Made by a program: the position numbers and the translations under genes | Assembly (NCBI GenBank): GCA_919902775.1 | Contig: CAKKRJ010000007.1 | Span: 364,233 to 428,232, forward strand | From: Burkholderiaceae bacterium | Lineage (GTDB): Bacteria > Pseudomonadota > Gammaproteobacteria > Burkholderiales > Burkholderiaceae_C | DNA length: 64,000 bases | Direction: 5' to 3' | Shown here: one piece after another, positions 37,727 to 46,785 of the stretch | Position numbering within the stretch: position 1 is the first letter of the stretch | Layout of the letters: each line of letters starts with the position of its first letter | The notes under the pieces: generated by a model | The model's database searches: none | The model's input: the letters and a program-made list of their open reading frames with translations, nothing else | What the model was told of the DNA's origin: nothing

Positions 37727-38710
37727 TCACCTGCGGCCAGGGCGAATGCCCAGGCCCATGGCGCAGCCGATCAGCGCGGGTTGTTCGGCGCGGATCACGT
37801 AGGTGGGGATGCGCTGCATGTAATTTTCAAAGCGGCCCTTGGCCTCAAACGCCGCCCGGAAACCCGATTGCGCAAAGTAGTCGCCCAAGCGGCCCACCAC
37901 GCCGCCGCCGATGTAAATGCCGCCGCGTGCCCCCAGTGTCATGGCCAGGTTGGCGGCGGCATTGCCCAGCAGGCGGCACATGCACGCCAGCGCTTCTTCG
38001 CAGGCCACGTCGCTTGTGGCCAGGGCGCGTTCGGTCACTTGTGCGGCGACCAAGGGTTCGGCTTCGGTGTGGTTCAGTGTGCAAATGGCGCGGTACAAGT
38101 TTTCCAGGCCCATGCCCGAAATGGCCCGCTCTGCCGACACATGGGGATAGGTGCGCCACAAGACGCGCAAGATGTCGGCTTCGCGCTCGCAAGTGGGCGA
38201 CAGACTCACATGCCCGCCTTCACCGGCAATGGGCACCCACTCGCCCCGGCGTGAGCGCACCAGCGAAGACATACCCAGGCCAGTCCCCGGGCCGATCAGG
38301 CCTTTGGGCGCATCGGGCACCGCTTCGCCCGCGCCGATTTGTTCCAGATCGCTGCCGCCCAAAGCGGGTGCGGCCATGGCCATGGCTTCCCAGTCGTTGA
38401 GCATGAGCAGGTTGTCCAGTTGCAGCGTCTGTTGTGTCGCCTCGATCGAGAACTGCCAATGGTTGTTCGTCATCTTCAGCACATCGCCGTCGATCGGGTT
38501 GGCAATGGCGATGCAGGCCTGGCGCACCCCGGTTTGGCCCACCTGTTGCAGATAGGCCTTGGCGGCCGTGGCCAGATCAGGAAACTGCCCAGTGGGCAAG
38601 GTCACTTCGTGCGTGATGGGCGAGCCGTCGCCATGCACCAGGGCAAAACGGGCATTGGTGCCGCCAATGTCGCCCAGCAGGCGAGGGGTTGGAGCGTGAG
38701 ATGGGTTCAT
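37727..38710 (-). CDS. glk: Glucokinase
   Basis: Glk phosphorylates glucose with ATP in the cytoplasm. The 327-residue protein has LLGDIGGTNARFAL (phosphate 1), TNNHWQFS, LIGPGTGLGMSSL and the catalytic region around NDWEA, and GARGGIYIGGG. The E. coli Glk family has 321 residues. The ATG at 38710 gives this start; an open extension upstream lacks homology. Downstream of a TctE-like kinase and TctD-like regulator on the same strand and near the divergent gtsABC operon, it forms a glucose uptake and phosphorylation module. A paralogue is at 62945-63919. Confidence 0.95.
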   Translation of the reverse strand: MNPSHAPTPRLLGDIGGTNARFALVHGDGSPITHEVTLPTGQFPDLATAAKAYLQQVGQTGVRQACIAIANPIDGDVLKMTNNHWQFSIEATQQTLQLDNLLMLNDWEAMAMAAPALGGSDLEQIGAGEAVPDAPKGLIGPGTGLGMSSLVRSRRGEWVPIAGEGGHVSLSPTCEREADILRVLWRTYPHVSAERAISGMGLENLYRAICTLNHTEAEPLVAAQVTERALATSDVACEEALACMCRLLGNAAANLAMTLGARGGIYIGGGVVGRLGDYFAQSGFRAAFEAKGRFENYMQRIPTYVIRAEQPALIGCAMGLGIRPGRR

Positions 38711-38806
38711 GGGTTCAGGCCGGGTAGCGGTGGCGGTGGAAGTCAGCGCGTGAGAGGGTACCAGCCAGAACGTGCCTGCGAGGGGGTGTGGAGTTACCAA
38801 CCGGGT

Positions 38807-40309
38807 TCAATTTGCAGGTGCCGGTGACAGCGGCAGGCGGATGGACACGCACAGGCCATGGGGCTGCACTTCGCTCAGCTGAACTTGGCCGTGGTGGCGT
38901 TCCACGATCTCCTTGACGATGGCCAGGCCCAGGCCGCAGCCTTGGCCGACTTCGCTGGCGCGTACAAAACGCCCGAACACGCGCTCGCGGTCCGCCAGCG
39001 GCAGGCCAGGGCCGGTGTCTGAGACTTGCAGCAAAGCGTGTGGCGTGGCGTGGGCACCCTCGGACGTCACCCGCACCGTGACCTGGCTGCCCGCGCCGGC
39101 ATAGTGCAGCGCGTTGTCGATCAGGTTGGTCAGGGCCTCGCGCACCAGCAGTTCGTTGGCCTCGATCCAGACCGGTGCCGTGACGCCATCGTCCAGGCCC
39201 AGGTCGATGTGGGCGCGCAGCGCACGGGGCACCCATTCGGCGGTGAGGGTTTGGGCCATGCGGTGCAGGTCAAAGCGCTTGCGGTCATGGGCCATCACCG
39301 ATTCGGGCTCGGCCCGTGCCAGGGTTAGCAACTGGTTGACCAGGTGGGCGCTGCGCGTGGCGCTGTCGTGCACGCGTTGCAGGCGGGCGCGCAACTCGGG
39401 GTCGGTGGTCGATTGCAGGGCGATTTCGGTCTGGCTTTTGAGGCCCGCCAATGGGGTGCGCAGCTGGTGCGCCGCATCGCCGATGAAGCGTTTTTGTGTG
39501 GCCACGGTGTTTTGCACGGCCGACAGCAAGGTGTTGATGGCGGTGGCCAAAGACCACAGTTCGCGCGGTGCCGAGGCCAGTTGCAAGGGCGCCAGATCGG
39601 TCGGCGCGCGGCCTTCGACTTGCTGGCGCAAGCGGCCCAGCGGGGCCAAGCCTGCGCGAATGCCCAGCCACACGATCAGCGTCATCAGCAACACCAGGCT
39701 GGACATGGGCAGCAGCATGTCGACCAGAATGCGGCGCGCCAGTTCTTCGCGGTTGGCACTGCTGCGGGCCACTTGCACCAGCATGGTTTGTGGCGCGTTG
39801 TCCTCGTCACCAAAGCGCAGGTACAAGGCCACCAGCCGCAGTGGCTGGCCTGAGGGCGTGTGCAGGGCAGCGCGATGGCCACCGACGGGCATGGTGCCGT
39901 CGTAAAAATAAGGGGTGTCCAGTTGGGGCGCCACCGGCACCCCGGCCACTGGCGCAAGGACGGGCGCGGGCAAAGACTGGTTGCCCAAGATGAACTGCCC
40001 GGGGGGCGAGCTGACCATGTAGAGCAGTTTGTCGGCGGGATCGGCTTCGAGCACGTCTTGCGCCGCGCGCGGAAAGTCGATCAGCAGGCCATTGCCAATG
40101 GGCTTGAGTTGCCGTGCCAGCGACCGGCTGGCTTGCAGCAAGCTCGCGTCCACCGCCTGGTTGGCATAGCCCGCCGCAAATTTGTACGCCGCCACGCCGC
40201 CGGCCATCCACAGCACCAGTTGCGGCAGCAAGACCCACAGCAACAACTGCCGTGCCAGCGAGACGCCCGCTTGTCCGGCTGGTGGGGAGGATGGCACGGC
40301 ATCGGTCAT
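38807..40309 (-). CDS. Sensor histidine kinase, TctE-like
   Basis: This 500-residue inner-membrane kinase has a first helix (about 21-42), a long periplasmic part (about 43-195), a second helix (about 198-218) and a HAMP-like linker. The H-box is FIGDAAHQLRTPLAGL with His281. The ATPase domain has N-box LTNLIDNALHYA, DTGPGLP and GCGLGLAIVKEI. TctE homologues sense tricarboxylates, but the neighbours here are glucokinase and a sugar ABC operon, so a sugar-linked signal, as in Pseudomonas GtrS/GltR, is my inference. The regulator gene lies upstream, with a 44-base gap. Confidence 0.9.
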   Translation of the reverse strand: MTDAVPSSPPAGQAGVSLARQLLLWVLLPQLVLWMAGGVAAYKFAAGYANQAVDASLLQASRSLARQLKPIGNGLLIDFPRAAQDVLEADPADKLLYMVSSPPGQFILGNQSLPAPVLAPVAGVPVAPQLDTPYFYDGTMPVGGHRAALHTPSGQPLRLVALYLRFGDEDNAPQTMLVQVARSSANREELARRILVDMLLPMSSLVLLMTLIVWLGIRAGLAPLGRLRQQVEGRAPTDLAPLQLASAPRELWSLATAINTLLSAVQNTVATQKRFIGDAAHQLRTPLAGLKSQTEIALQSTTDPELRARLQRVHDSATRSAHLVNQLLTLARAEPESVMAHDRKRFDLHRMAQTLTAEWVPRALRAHIDLGLDDGVTAPVWIEANELLVREALTNLIDNALHYAGAGSQVTVRVTSEGAHATPHALLQVSDTGPGLPLADRERVFGRFVRASEVGQGCGLGLAIVKEIVERHHGQVQLSEVQPHGLCVSIRLPLSPAPAN

Positions 40310-40353
40310 GTGCGGTGGTTCAAGCGCTGTGGTTCATGTGCGGCGGCATCCGG

Positions 40354-41022
40354 TCACGCCTGGGCTTCCATCAGGTAGCCCAGGCCCCGCACCGTGCGGA
40401 TGACCAGGCCTGCGTCTTCCAGTTTGCGGCGCAGGCGGTGGATGTACACCTCGATCGAATTGCCGCCGCTGGTTTCCCCGCCTTCGGCGCTCCAGGCTTG
40501 GGTGATTTGTTCTTTGGTGACGACCTGGTCGCGCTGGCTGGCCAAGAGGGCCAGCAAGGTCCATTCGCGGCCACTCAAATCCAGCACTTGCCCACCCATC
40601 AGGGCGCGGCGTGAGGTGTGGTCCAGCGTCAGTCGGCCCAGCATGGCCGATGGGTTGGCGGGTTGGCTGCGACGCAGCAAGGCTTGCAAACGGGCCAGCA
40701 ATTCCGGGAAATCAAATGGCTTGGTCACGTAATCGTCGGCACCCGCTTGCAGACCCGCGACCCGGTCGTCCAGTGCGTCGCGCGCCGACAGCAGCACCAC
40801 GGGCAAGCTGGGGTGGGTTTGGCGCACATGCTGCAGGACCGCCAGGCCATCGAGCATGGGCAGGCCGATGTCCAGCACCACGATGTCAAAGGGGTGCTTT
40901 TGCAGCAAATAATCGGCCACGGCCCCATTGGGGGCGTGTTCCACCTCAAATCCGGCCCCGCCCAATTGGGTTTGCAGGGCATCGGCCAGCATGGCATCGT
41001 CTTCGGCAAGCAGCAATTTCAT
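40354..41022 (-). CDS. OmpR-type response regulator, TctD-like
   Basis: This 222-residue regulator has a receiver domain with the acidic pair E7/D8, phospho-acceptor D51 (VVLDIGLPMLDG) and the conserved lysine in DDYVTKPF. The C-terminal winged helix ends with EVYIHRLRRKL and TVRGLGYL. It is the first gene of the kinase operon and is divergent from gtsA across a 182-base region that contains AT-rich TTAA repeats with 11-bp spacing, suitable for an OmpR-type dimer (inferred). Confidence 0.92.
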   Translation of the reverse strand: MKLLLAEDDAMLADALQTQLGGAGFEVEHAPNGAVADYLLQKHPFDIVVLDIGLPMLDGLAVLQHVRQTHPSLPVVLLSARDALDDRVAGLQAGADDYVTKPFDFPELLARLQALLRRSQPANPSAMLGRLTLDHTSRRALMGGQVLDLSGREWTLLALLASQRDQVVTKEQITQAWSAEGGETSGGNSIEVYIHRLRRKLEDAGLVIRTVRGLGYLMEAQA

Positions 41023-41084
41023 GCGCGAAGCTTAATGGATTGTGCTGGCGTTGGCCTCCAGGCCGGCCAATTCAGGACTAGGGT

Positions 41085-41118
41085 TTAACCTAATGTTAAT
41101 TTATTAAAGGCAAATTAA
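41085..41118. promoter_or_regulatory. AT-rich repeat cluster in the regulator/gtsA divergent region
   Basis: TTAA occurs at 41085, 41096, 41104 and 41115: two pairs with 11-bp spacing, a spacing typical of OmpR-type tandem sites. The stretch also contains the inverted repeats TTAAC-N5-GTTAA (41085-41099) and TTAATTT-N9-AAATTAA (41096-41118). It contrasts with the GC-rich surroundings. Binding by the adjacent regulator is inferred. Confidence 0.5.
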
Positions 41119-41204
41119 TATTCGCCAGGTCGAGGTTCATGTCGGCCAGTTCGCCACCTCGCACATCCACACAGGCCCACAGTGGCCACAACCAGGAGAC
41201 TTCT

Positions 41205-42458
41205 TTGAAAGCTACACAATTGTTCCAGCGTTCGATCTTGGCCACAGCCGCTGTGCTGGCCGTTGCGGCCCATGCCGGCGAAGTGGAAGTGCTGCACTAC
41301 TGGACCAGCGGCGGCGAAGCCAAAGCCGCAGCCGCTTTGAAAGCCACACTGCAAGGCAAAGGCCATGTCTGGAAAGATTTCGCCGTGGCCGGTGGCGGCG
41401 GTGACAACGCCATGACCGTGCTCAAGTCGCGCGTGGTGTCGGGCAATGCGCCTGCGGCCGCACAAATCAAAGGCCCGGCGCTGCAAGAGTGGGCAGCCGA
41501 AGGCGTGCTGGCCAACATCGACGATGTGGCCAAGGCCGAAAAGTGGGACAGCCTGCTGCCCCCGGTGGTCGCCAACGTCATGAAATACAAGGGCAACTAC
41601 ATTGCCGCACCGGTGAACGTGCACCGCGTGAACTGGCTGTGGGCCAGCAACGATGCGTTCAAAAAAGCCGGCGTCAAAGTGCCCACCAACTGGGACGAGT
41701 TCTTTGTCGCGGCCGAAGCGCTGAAGAAAGCCGGCATCATTCCCGTCGCGCACGGTGGCCAGAACTGGCAAGACTTCACCACCTTCGAGAGCGTGGCGTT
41801 GGGCGTTGGCGGTGCCGACTTCTACAAAAAAGCCTTGGTGCAATTGGACGCTGGCACCTTGACCGGCGCGACCATGACCAAGGTGCTCGACACCTTCAAA
41901 AAGGTCAAGTCCTATACCGACAAAAACGCGGCGGGCCGTGACTGGAACCTGGCCACCGCCATGGTCATCAAGGGCGAAGCCGGCATGCAGTTGATGGGCG
42001 ACTGGGCCAAGGGCGAGTTTGTGGCGGCGGGCAAAACCCCCGGCAAAGATTTCACCTGCGCCGCCGCACCTGGCACCGCCAAGTCTTTCACGTTCAACGT
42101 GGACTCGTTCGCGCTGTTCAAGTTGAAGAACGATGCCAACGTCAAGGCGCAAAAAGACCTGGCCTCGGCCATCATGTCGCCCGACTTCCAGGAGTTGTTC
42201 AACCTGAACAAGGGCTCGATCCCGGTGCGTTTGAACATGAACCTGGCCAAGTTTGACGACTGCGCCAAGTTGAGCTCGAACGACTTTGTGGCCACCGCCA
42301 AGAGCGGCGCGCTGGTGCCTTCGGTGGCGCACGGCATGGCCATCGGTTCGGCCACATCGGGTGCGATCCAGGACGCGGTCAGCCAGTTCTGGAACGACGA
42401 CAAGATGAGCACCAAGGACGCGCAAGCCAAGATCGCCTCGGCGGCCAAGATCAAGTAA
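41205..42458 (+). CDS. gtsA: Glucose/mannose-type ABC transporter, periplasmic substrate-binding protein
   Basis: This 417-residue protein has a signal peptide (residues 1-22, cleavage after AAHA). The mature part starts GEVEVLHYWTSGGEAKAAAA and has VAGGGGDNAMTVLKSRVVSG and ALQEWAAEGVLANID, closely like Pseudomonas GtsA. It delivers sugar, probably glucose, to the GtsBC membrane channel. The start is a TTG at 41205 with AGGAG at 41194-41198. The hairpins that follow the stop (42468-42519) should keep more of this message than of the downstream genes, as usual for binding proteins. Confidence 0.9.
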   Translation: MKATQLFQRSILATAAVLAVAAHAGEVEVLHYWTSGGEAKAAAALKATLQGKGHVWKDFAVAGGGGDNAMTVLKSRVVSGNAPAAAQIKGPALQEWAAEGVLANIDDVAKAEKWDSLLPPVVANVMKYKGNYIAAPVNVHRVNWLWASNDAFKKAGVKVPTNWDEFFVAAEALKKAGIIPVAHGGQNWQDFTTFESVALGVGGADFYKKALVQLDAGTLTGATMTKVLDTFKKVKSYTDKNAAGRDWNLATAMVIKGEAGMQLMGDWAKGEFVAAGKTPGKDFTCAAAPGTAKSFTFNVDSFALFKLKNDANVKAQKDLASAIMSPDFQELFNLNKGSIPVRLNMNLAKFDDCAKLSSNDFVATAKSGALVPSVAHGMAIGSATSGAIQDAVSQFWNDDKMSTKDAQAKIASAAKIK

Positions 42459-42467
42459 GTCCCCGCA

Positions 42468-42487
42468 GCCGACCCGCCAGGGTCGGC
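42468..42487 (+). other. Stable hairpin directly after gtsA
   Basis: GCCGACCC (42468-42475), loop GCCA, GGGTCGGC (42480-42487): a perfect 8-bp stem 9 bases after the stop codon, without a T tract. It probably protects the gtsA message from 3' degradation. Confidence 0.65.
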
Positions 42488-42491
42488 TTGC

Positions 42492-42519
42492 ACAAACCTG
42501 CCTGGTTTGTTGTCTTTTT
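42492..42519 (+). terminator. Intercistronic terminator-like hairpin between gtsA and gtsB
   Basis: ACAAACC (42492-42498), loop TGCCT, GGTTTGT (42504-42510), then TGTCTTTTT. It has the form of a moderate intrinsic terminator inside the operon, 60 bases before the gtsB ATG, and would lower expression of gtsB, gtsC and the ATPase gene relative to gtsA. Confidence 0.65.
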
Positions 42520-42578
42520 GGCCACGGGCTTGCCGGCCACAAGCTGGCAGCCCGCGTCGGCCCCTGATTGGATCACCC

Positions 42579-43457
42579 ATGTCTGCATCCTCCCCCCAGC
42601 AAGCGGCTTGGCTGCCCAGGCTGGTCATTGCACCGAGCTTTGTGGTGTCGCTGCTGTTCATCTACGGCCTGATGGCCTGGAACGGCTACCTGTCGATGTC
42701 CGCCTCGCGGATCTTGCCGAATTACGAGTTTGTGGGTCTGCAGCATTACGCTGCCCTGATGGACAGCGACCGCTTTCAGGTGGCCATGCGCAACATGGCC
42801 GTGTTTGGCACCTTGTTCATTGGCGGGGCCATGGCCTTGGGTGTGCTGCTGGCCATCTTGTTGGACCAGAAGGTGCGGGGCGAAGGCGTCTTGCGCACCA
42901 TTTACCTTTACCCGATGGCGATCTCGTTCATCGTCACCGGTACCGCCTGGAAATGGATTTTGAATCCTGGCCTGGGGCTGGAGCACCTGATGCACAGCTG
43001 GGGTTTCAGCAGCTTCAGTTTTGACTGGCTCATCCAGCAAGACATGGCCATTTATTGCGTGGTGATCGCGGGCGTCTGGCAAAGCGCGGGCTTTGTGATG
43101 GCGCTGTTTCTGGCGGCGCTGCGCGGTATCGATGACTCGATCATCAAGGCGGCGCAAGTGGACGGGGCGAGTCTGCCCGTCATCTACTGGCGCATCATTT
43201 TGCCCAGCCTGGGACCGGTGTTTTTCAGCACCTTGCTGGTGGTTTCGCATCTGGCCATCAAGAGCTTTGACTTGGTGATGGCCCTGACGGCCGGTGGCCC
43301 CGGCTACGCCACCGATTTGCCCGCCACCTTCATGTACGCCACGGCGTTCACCCGAGGCCAGATTGGCGTGGGTGCGGCCAGTGCCACCGTGATGCTGGCT
43401 ACGGTGGCGGCCATCGTGGTGCCTTATCTGTATTCTGAATTGCGGAGCAAACGATGA
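42579..43457 (+). CDS. gtsB: Sugar ABC transporter permease (MalF/UgpA type)
   Basis: This 292-residue inner-membrane protein has six hydrophobic segments. The cytoplasmic EAA loop is AAQVDGASLPVIYWRIILPS, which docks on the ATPase. It pairs with GtsC to form the translocation path. The ATG at 42579 is preferred over an open extension into the terminator region. Its last four bases overlap the start of gtsC (ATGA), so translation is coupled. Confidence 0.9.
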   Translation: MSASSPQQAAWLPRLVIAPSFVVSLLFIYGLMAWNGYLSMSASRILPNYEFVGLQHYAALMDSDRFQVAMRNMAVFGTLFIGGAMALGVLLAILLDQKVRGEGVLRTIYLYPMAISFIVTGTAWKWILNPGLGLEHLMHSWGFSSFSFDWLIQQDMAIYCVVIAGVWQSAGFVMALFLAALRGIDDSIIKAAQVDGASLPVIYWRIILPSLGPVFFSTLLVVSHLAIKSFDLVMALTAGGPGYATDLPATFMYATAFTRGQIGVGAASATVMLATVAAIVVPYLYSELRSKR

Positions 43458-44308
43458 ACCGTTTGAACTTTCATCGCCTGATCCTGTGGACCATGCTGTT
43501 GCTGTTTGCGGCCTGGTTCCTGGTGCCGCTGTATGTGATGCTGACCACCTCGCTCAAGGACGCCGAGCAACTGCGTGCCGGCAACTTGCTCAGCTTGCCC
43601 ACGGACCCCACGCTGGACGCGTGGTTCAAAGCCTGGAGCAGCGCCTGCACGGGCGTGCAGTGCGAAGGTCTGAAGCCCTTTTTCTGGAACTCGGTGTTGA
43701 TGGTGGTGCCTGCGGTGCTGGCGTCCACCCTGATCGGCTCGCTCAATGGCTATGTCTTGAGCAAGTGGAAATTTCGCGGCAGCGAAACCCTATTCGCCTT
43801 CATGCTGTTTGGCGTGTTCATGCCCATGCAGGTGGTGCTCTTGCCCATGAGCCAGGTGCTGGGCTGGTTGGGCGTGGCCAGCTCGGTGTGGGGGCTGATG
43901 CTGGTGCACGTCGTGGCGGGCATTCCATCGACCACGCTGTTTTTTCGCAACTACTACATCGGCTTGCCAGACGAGTTGATCAAGGCCGCGCAGCTGGACG
44001 GCGCCGGCTTCTGGATGATCTTTCGCCGCATTGTGCTGCCGCTCTCCTTGCCCATTTTGGTGGTCACGCTGATCTGGCAGTTCACCAACATCTGGAATGA
44101 CTTTTTGTACGGTGTGGTGTTCTCGGGGGCCGACAGCAAACCGATCACGGTGGGCCTGAACAACCTGGCCAACACCTCGAGCGCCGTCAAGGAATACAAC
44201 GTGGACATGGCGGCTGCGCTGATCGCGGCCTTGCCCACGCTGTTTGTCTACGTGGTGGCGGGTAAATATTTTGTGCGCGGCCTGACGGCTGGCGCTGTCA
44301 AAGGGTAA
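43454..44308 (+). CDS. gtsC: Sugar ABC transporter permease (MalG/UgpE type)
   Basis: This 284-residue second permease has six hydrophobic segments and the EAA loop KAAQLDGAGFWMIFRRIVLP. It starts in the ATGA overlap with gtsB. The protein completes the membrane channel for the sugar delivered by GtsA. The ATPase gene follows after 12 bases. Confidence 0.9.
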   Translation: MNRLNFHRLILWTMLLLFAAWFLVPLYVMLTTSLKDAEQLRAGNLLSLPTDPTLDAWFKAWSSACTGVQCEGLKPFFWNSVLMVVPAVLASTLIGSLNGYVLSKWKFRGSETLFAFMLFGVFMPMQVVLLPMSQVLGWLGVASSVWGLMLVHVVAGIPSTTLFFRNYYIGLPDELIKAAQLDGAGFWMIFRRIVLPLSLPILVVTLIWQFTNIWNDFLYGVVFSGADSKPITVGLNNLANTSSAVKEYNVDMAAALIAALPTLFVYVVAGKYFVRGLTAGAVKG

Positions 44309-44320
44309 AGGAACAAGACC

Positions 44321-45400
44321 ATGGGCGCACTTGCCATTCGCAACATCCACAAGACTTACAACGACACGGTCCACATCCTCAAAGGCATCGACCTGGAGAT
44401 CGAAGCCGGAGAATTCCTCATCCTGGTCGGCCCCTCGGGCTGCGGCAAATCGACCTTGTTGTCGATGATCGCCGGACTGGACCACCCCAGCAGCGGCAGC
44501 ATCCACATCGGCGAGCGCGACGTGACGAACTTGCCCAGCAAGGACCGCGACATTGCCATGGTGTTCCAGAGCTACGCGCTCTACCCCAACATGACCGTGG
44601 CGCAAAACATCGCGTTTGGCTTGGAGATCCGCAAGGTGCCCAAGGCCGAGCGCCAAGCCGCGGTGGACCGCGTGGCGGCCATGCTGCAAATTGGCCACCT
44701 GCTGGACCGCAAACCCGGGCAACTGTCGGGCGGTCAGCGTCAACGTGTGGCCATGGGCCGCGCTTTGGCGCGCGACCCCAAGCTGTTTCTGTTTGACGAA
44801 CCGCTGTCCAACCTGGATGCCAAGCTGCGCGTGGAAATGCGTGCCGAAATCAAACTGCTGCACCAGCGCACGAAAACCACCACCGTGTACGTCACGCACG
44901 ACCAGGTCGAAGCCATGACGTTGGGCGACCGCATCGCGGTGATGAAAGACGGTCTGGTGCAACAGTTCGGCACACCCAACGACATTTACAACCACCCTGC
45001 CAACCGTTTTGTGGCCGAGTTCATCGGCTCGCCCGCCATGAACATGGTGGACGCCCAGCGCAGCACGACCAGCGCCGGTGTGGCCCTGACCGCGCATGGC
45101 GTGGCACTGGCGGTCACCGACGCCCAACGCGCCGCCATGCAGGCACACGGCAGCGCCGACTTGGTGTACGGCCTGCGGCCTGAAAGCATCGGCTTCGCGG
45201 ACCAAGGCCTGCCGGGCACGCTGTGCATGATCGAGCCCACCGGCCCTGAAACCTACGCCACGGTGGACACCCAGGCGGGCAAGCTCACCGCCCGCGTGCC
45301 GGGTGTTTTGCAAGCGGCGGTGGGGGATGCGGTGCACCTGCAATGGCAGGCCGAGCAGTCGCATTTGTTTGACCGGGCCAGTGGCGTGCGCGTGGGTTGA
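44321..45400 (+). CDS. gtsD: Sugar ABC transporter ATP-binding protein (MalK/UgpC type)
   Basis: This 359-residue ATPase has the Walker A GPSGCGKST at residues 37-45, Q-loop region FQSYALYPNMTV, signature LSGGQRQRVAMGRAL and Walker B LFLFDEPLSNLDAKLR. It also has the C-terminal OB-type regulatory domain seen in MalK (about 240-359, with VYGLRPESIGF). It closes the gts operon and energises uptake. UgpC or MsmK are equally valid family names; gtsD is chosen from context. Confidence 0.88.
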   Translation: MGALAIRNIHKTYNDTVHILKGIDLEIEAGEFLILVGPSGCGKSTLLSMIAGLDHPSSGSIHIGERDVTNLPSKDRDIAMVFQSYALYPNMTVAQNIAFGLEIRKVPKAERQAAVDRVAAMLQIGHLLDRKPGQLSGGQRQRVAMGRALARDPKLFLFDEPLSNLDAKLRVEMRAEIKLLHQRTKTTTVYVTHDQVEAMTLGDRIAVMKDGLVQQFGTPNDIYNHPANRFVAEFIGSPAMNMVDAQRSTTSAGVALTAHGVALAVTDAQRAAMQAHGSADLVYGLRPESIGFADQGLPGTLCMIEPTGPETYATVDTQAGKLTARVPGVLQAAVGDAVHLQWQAEQSHLFDRASGVRVG

Positions 45401-45433
45401 CCCAGACTTCGGGCGGCCAAGCGCCCACCGGTT

Positions 45434-46684
45434 TCAGCGCGCGAGTTCGCGTTCGTTCAGGCGTTCGATTTTGCGCACCCGCCAGAACAAGCTGCCGGCG
45501 ATGCACAGGTTCAACAGATTCCACGCGATGCCATTCAAAAAGGCCGCGTGGTAGCTGCCCGTCACGTCAAACACCCAGCCCGACATCCAACCCCCCAAAG
45601 CCATGCCCAGCAACGTGGCCATGATGACGGCGCCCACACGGGCGCCGGCTTCTTTGGGGTCAAAGTGTTCACGGACGATGATCGCGTAGGCGGGCACGAT
45701 GCCGCCCTGAAACAGGCCGAACATGGCCGACACCAAGTACAGCGGCACCAGGCCGTCAAAAGGCAAAAACATCAGCAGCGCCACACCCTGCAGCATGGAG
45801 CCCAGCAACAAAGTGCGGATGCCGCCAATGCGGTCGCTGACCACGCCAAACACCAAGCGACTGACGATGCCGCTGGCCAGCATGAGCGAGAGCATCTCGG
45901 CCCCGCGTGCCGCGCCAAAACCCAGGTCGGTGCAATAGGCCACGATGTGCACCTGCGGCATGGACATGGCCACACAACACGCCACCCCCGCCACGCACAG
46001 CAAACCCTGTGCAAAAGCAGGCTGGAGGCCAAAGGGACGGCTGCGGTCCAGCACGGGCGCTGCAGCATGGGCTGGTGCCTGCGCCACCAGCGGTGGGCGC
46101 TGGCGCATGCGCAGGGCCAGCAAGAACATGCCCACGCCACAAAAGATGCCGAGCATGATGTAGGTCTGACGCCAGCCCAAAGTCTCAATCCCGCGCTGCA
46201 CCAGTGGCGGCCAGATGGCGCCCGCGATGTAGTTGCCGCTGGCGCAAATCGCCACGGCAATGCCCCGTCGGCGGTTCCACCACAAGGCGGTGTCGGCCAG
46301 CAAGGGGGCAAAGGTGGATGAGCCGCCCACAAAGCCCATCAGCGCGTGGGCCAGACCAAAAGCCCAGATGCTGCCCGACAGGCCCGCCCCGACAAAGCCG
46401 CCGCAAACGGCCAGCGCCCCGACCCACAGCACCGGCATCAGGCCATGGCGGTCGGCCAGGCGACCGGTCAGCAAGCCCCCCAGGCCCAGGCTGATCATCA
46501 TCAGGGTGTAAGGCAAGGAGGCATCGGCGCGGCCCACGCCAAACTCGGTCTGCACGGTCGGCAGCACGACCGAGACGATGTACATGCTGCTGTTGCCCAA
46601 CACCACCAGCCCCAGTGTGGCGAGCAAGCGCCAGGCGGCTTGGCGTGAATCGATGAGAGCGGGGTCGGCGGGTGAGGTGTGCAT
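45434..46684 (-). CDS. MFS transporter (monocarboxylate/oxalate-formate antiporter type)
   Basis: This 416-residue protein has twelve hydrophobic segments. A motif-A-like loop is GRLADRHGLMPVL, and the N-terminal part has SMYIVSVVLPTVQTEFGV, as in MCT/OFA-type MFS carriers. The substrate cannot be inferred. It is convergent with the gts ATPase gene (33 bases) and divergent from dacA. It is an isolated gene without a catabolic neighbour. Confidence 0.8.
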   Translation of the reverse strand: MHTSPADPALIDSRQAAWRLLATLGLVVLGNSSMYIVSVVLPTVQTEFGVGRADASLPYTLMMISLGLGGLLTGRLADRHGLMPVLWVGALAVCGGFVGAGLSGSIWAFGLAHALMGFVGGSSTFAPLLADTALWWNRRRGIAVAICASGNYIAGAIWPPLVQRGIETLGWRQTYIMLGIFCGVGMFLLALRMRQRPPLVAQAPAHAAAPVLDRSRPFGLQPAFAQGLLCVAGVACCVAMSMPQVHIVAYCTDLGFGAARGAEMLSLMLASGIVSRLVFGVVSDRIGGIRTLLLGSMLQGVALLMFLPFDGLVPLYLVSAMFGLFQGGIVPAYAIIVREHFDPKEAGARVGAVIMATLLGMALGGWMSGWVFDVTGSYHAAFLNGIAWNLLNLCIAGSLFWRVRKIERLNERELAR

Positions 46685-46785
46685 CCCCTCAATCTAGCCG
46701 ACACGCAGGCCCGTGAGCTGTCGTGTGCGTTACTGAGAAAATCAAGGCGCGATCCGCGACAATCGGGGGTCAATCGATCAACACC

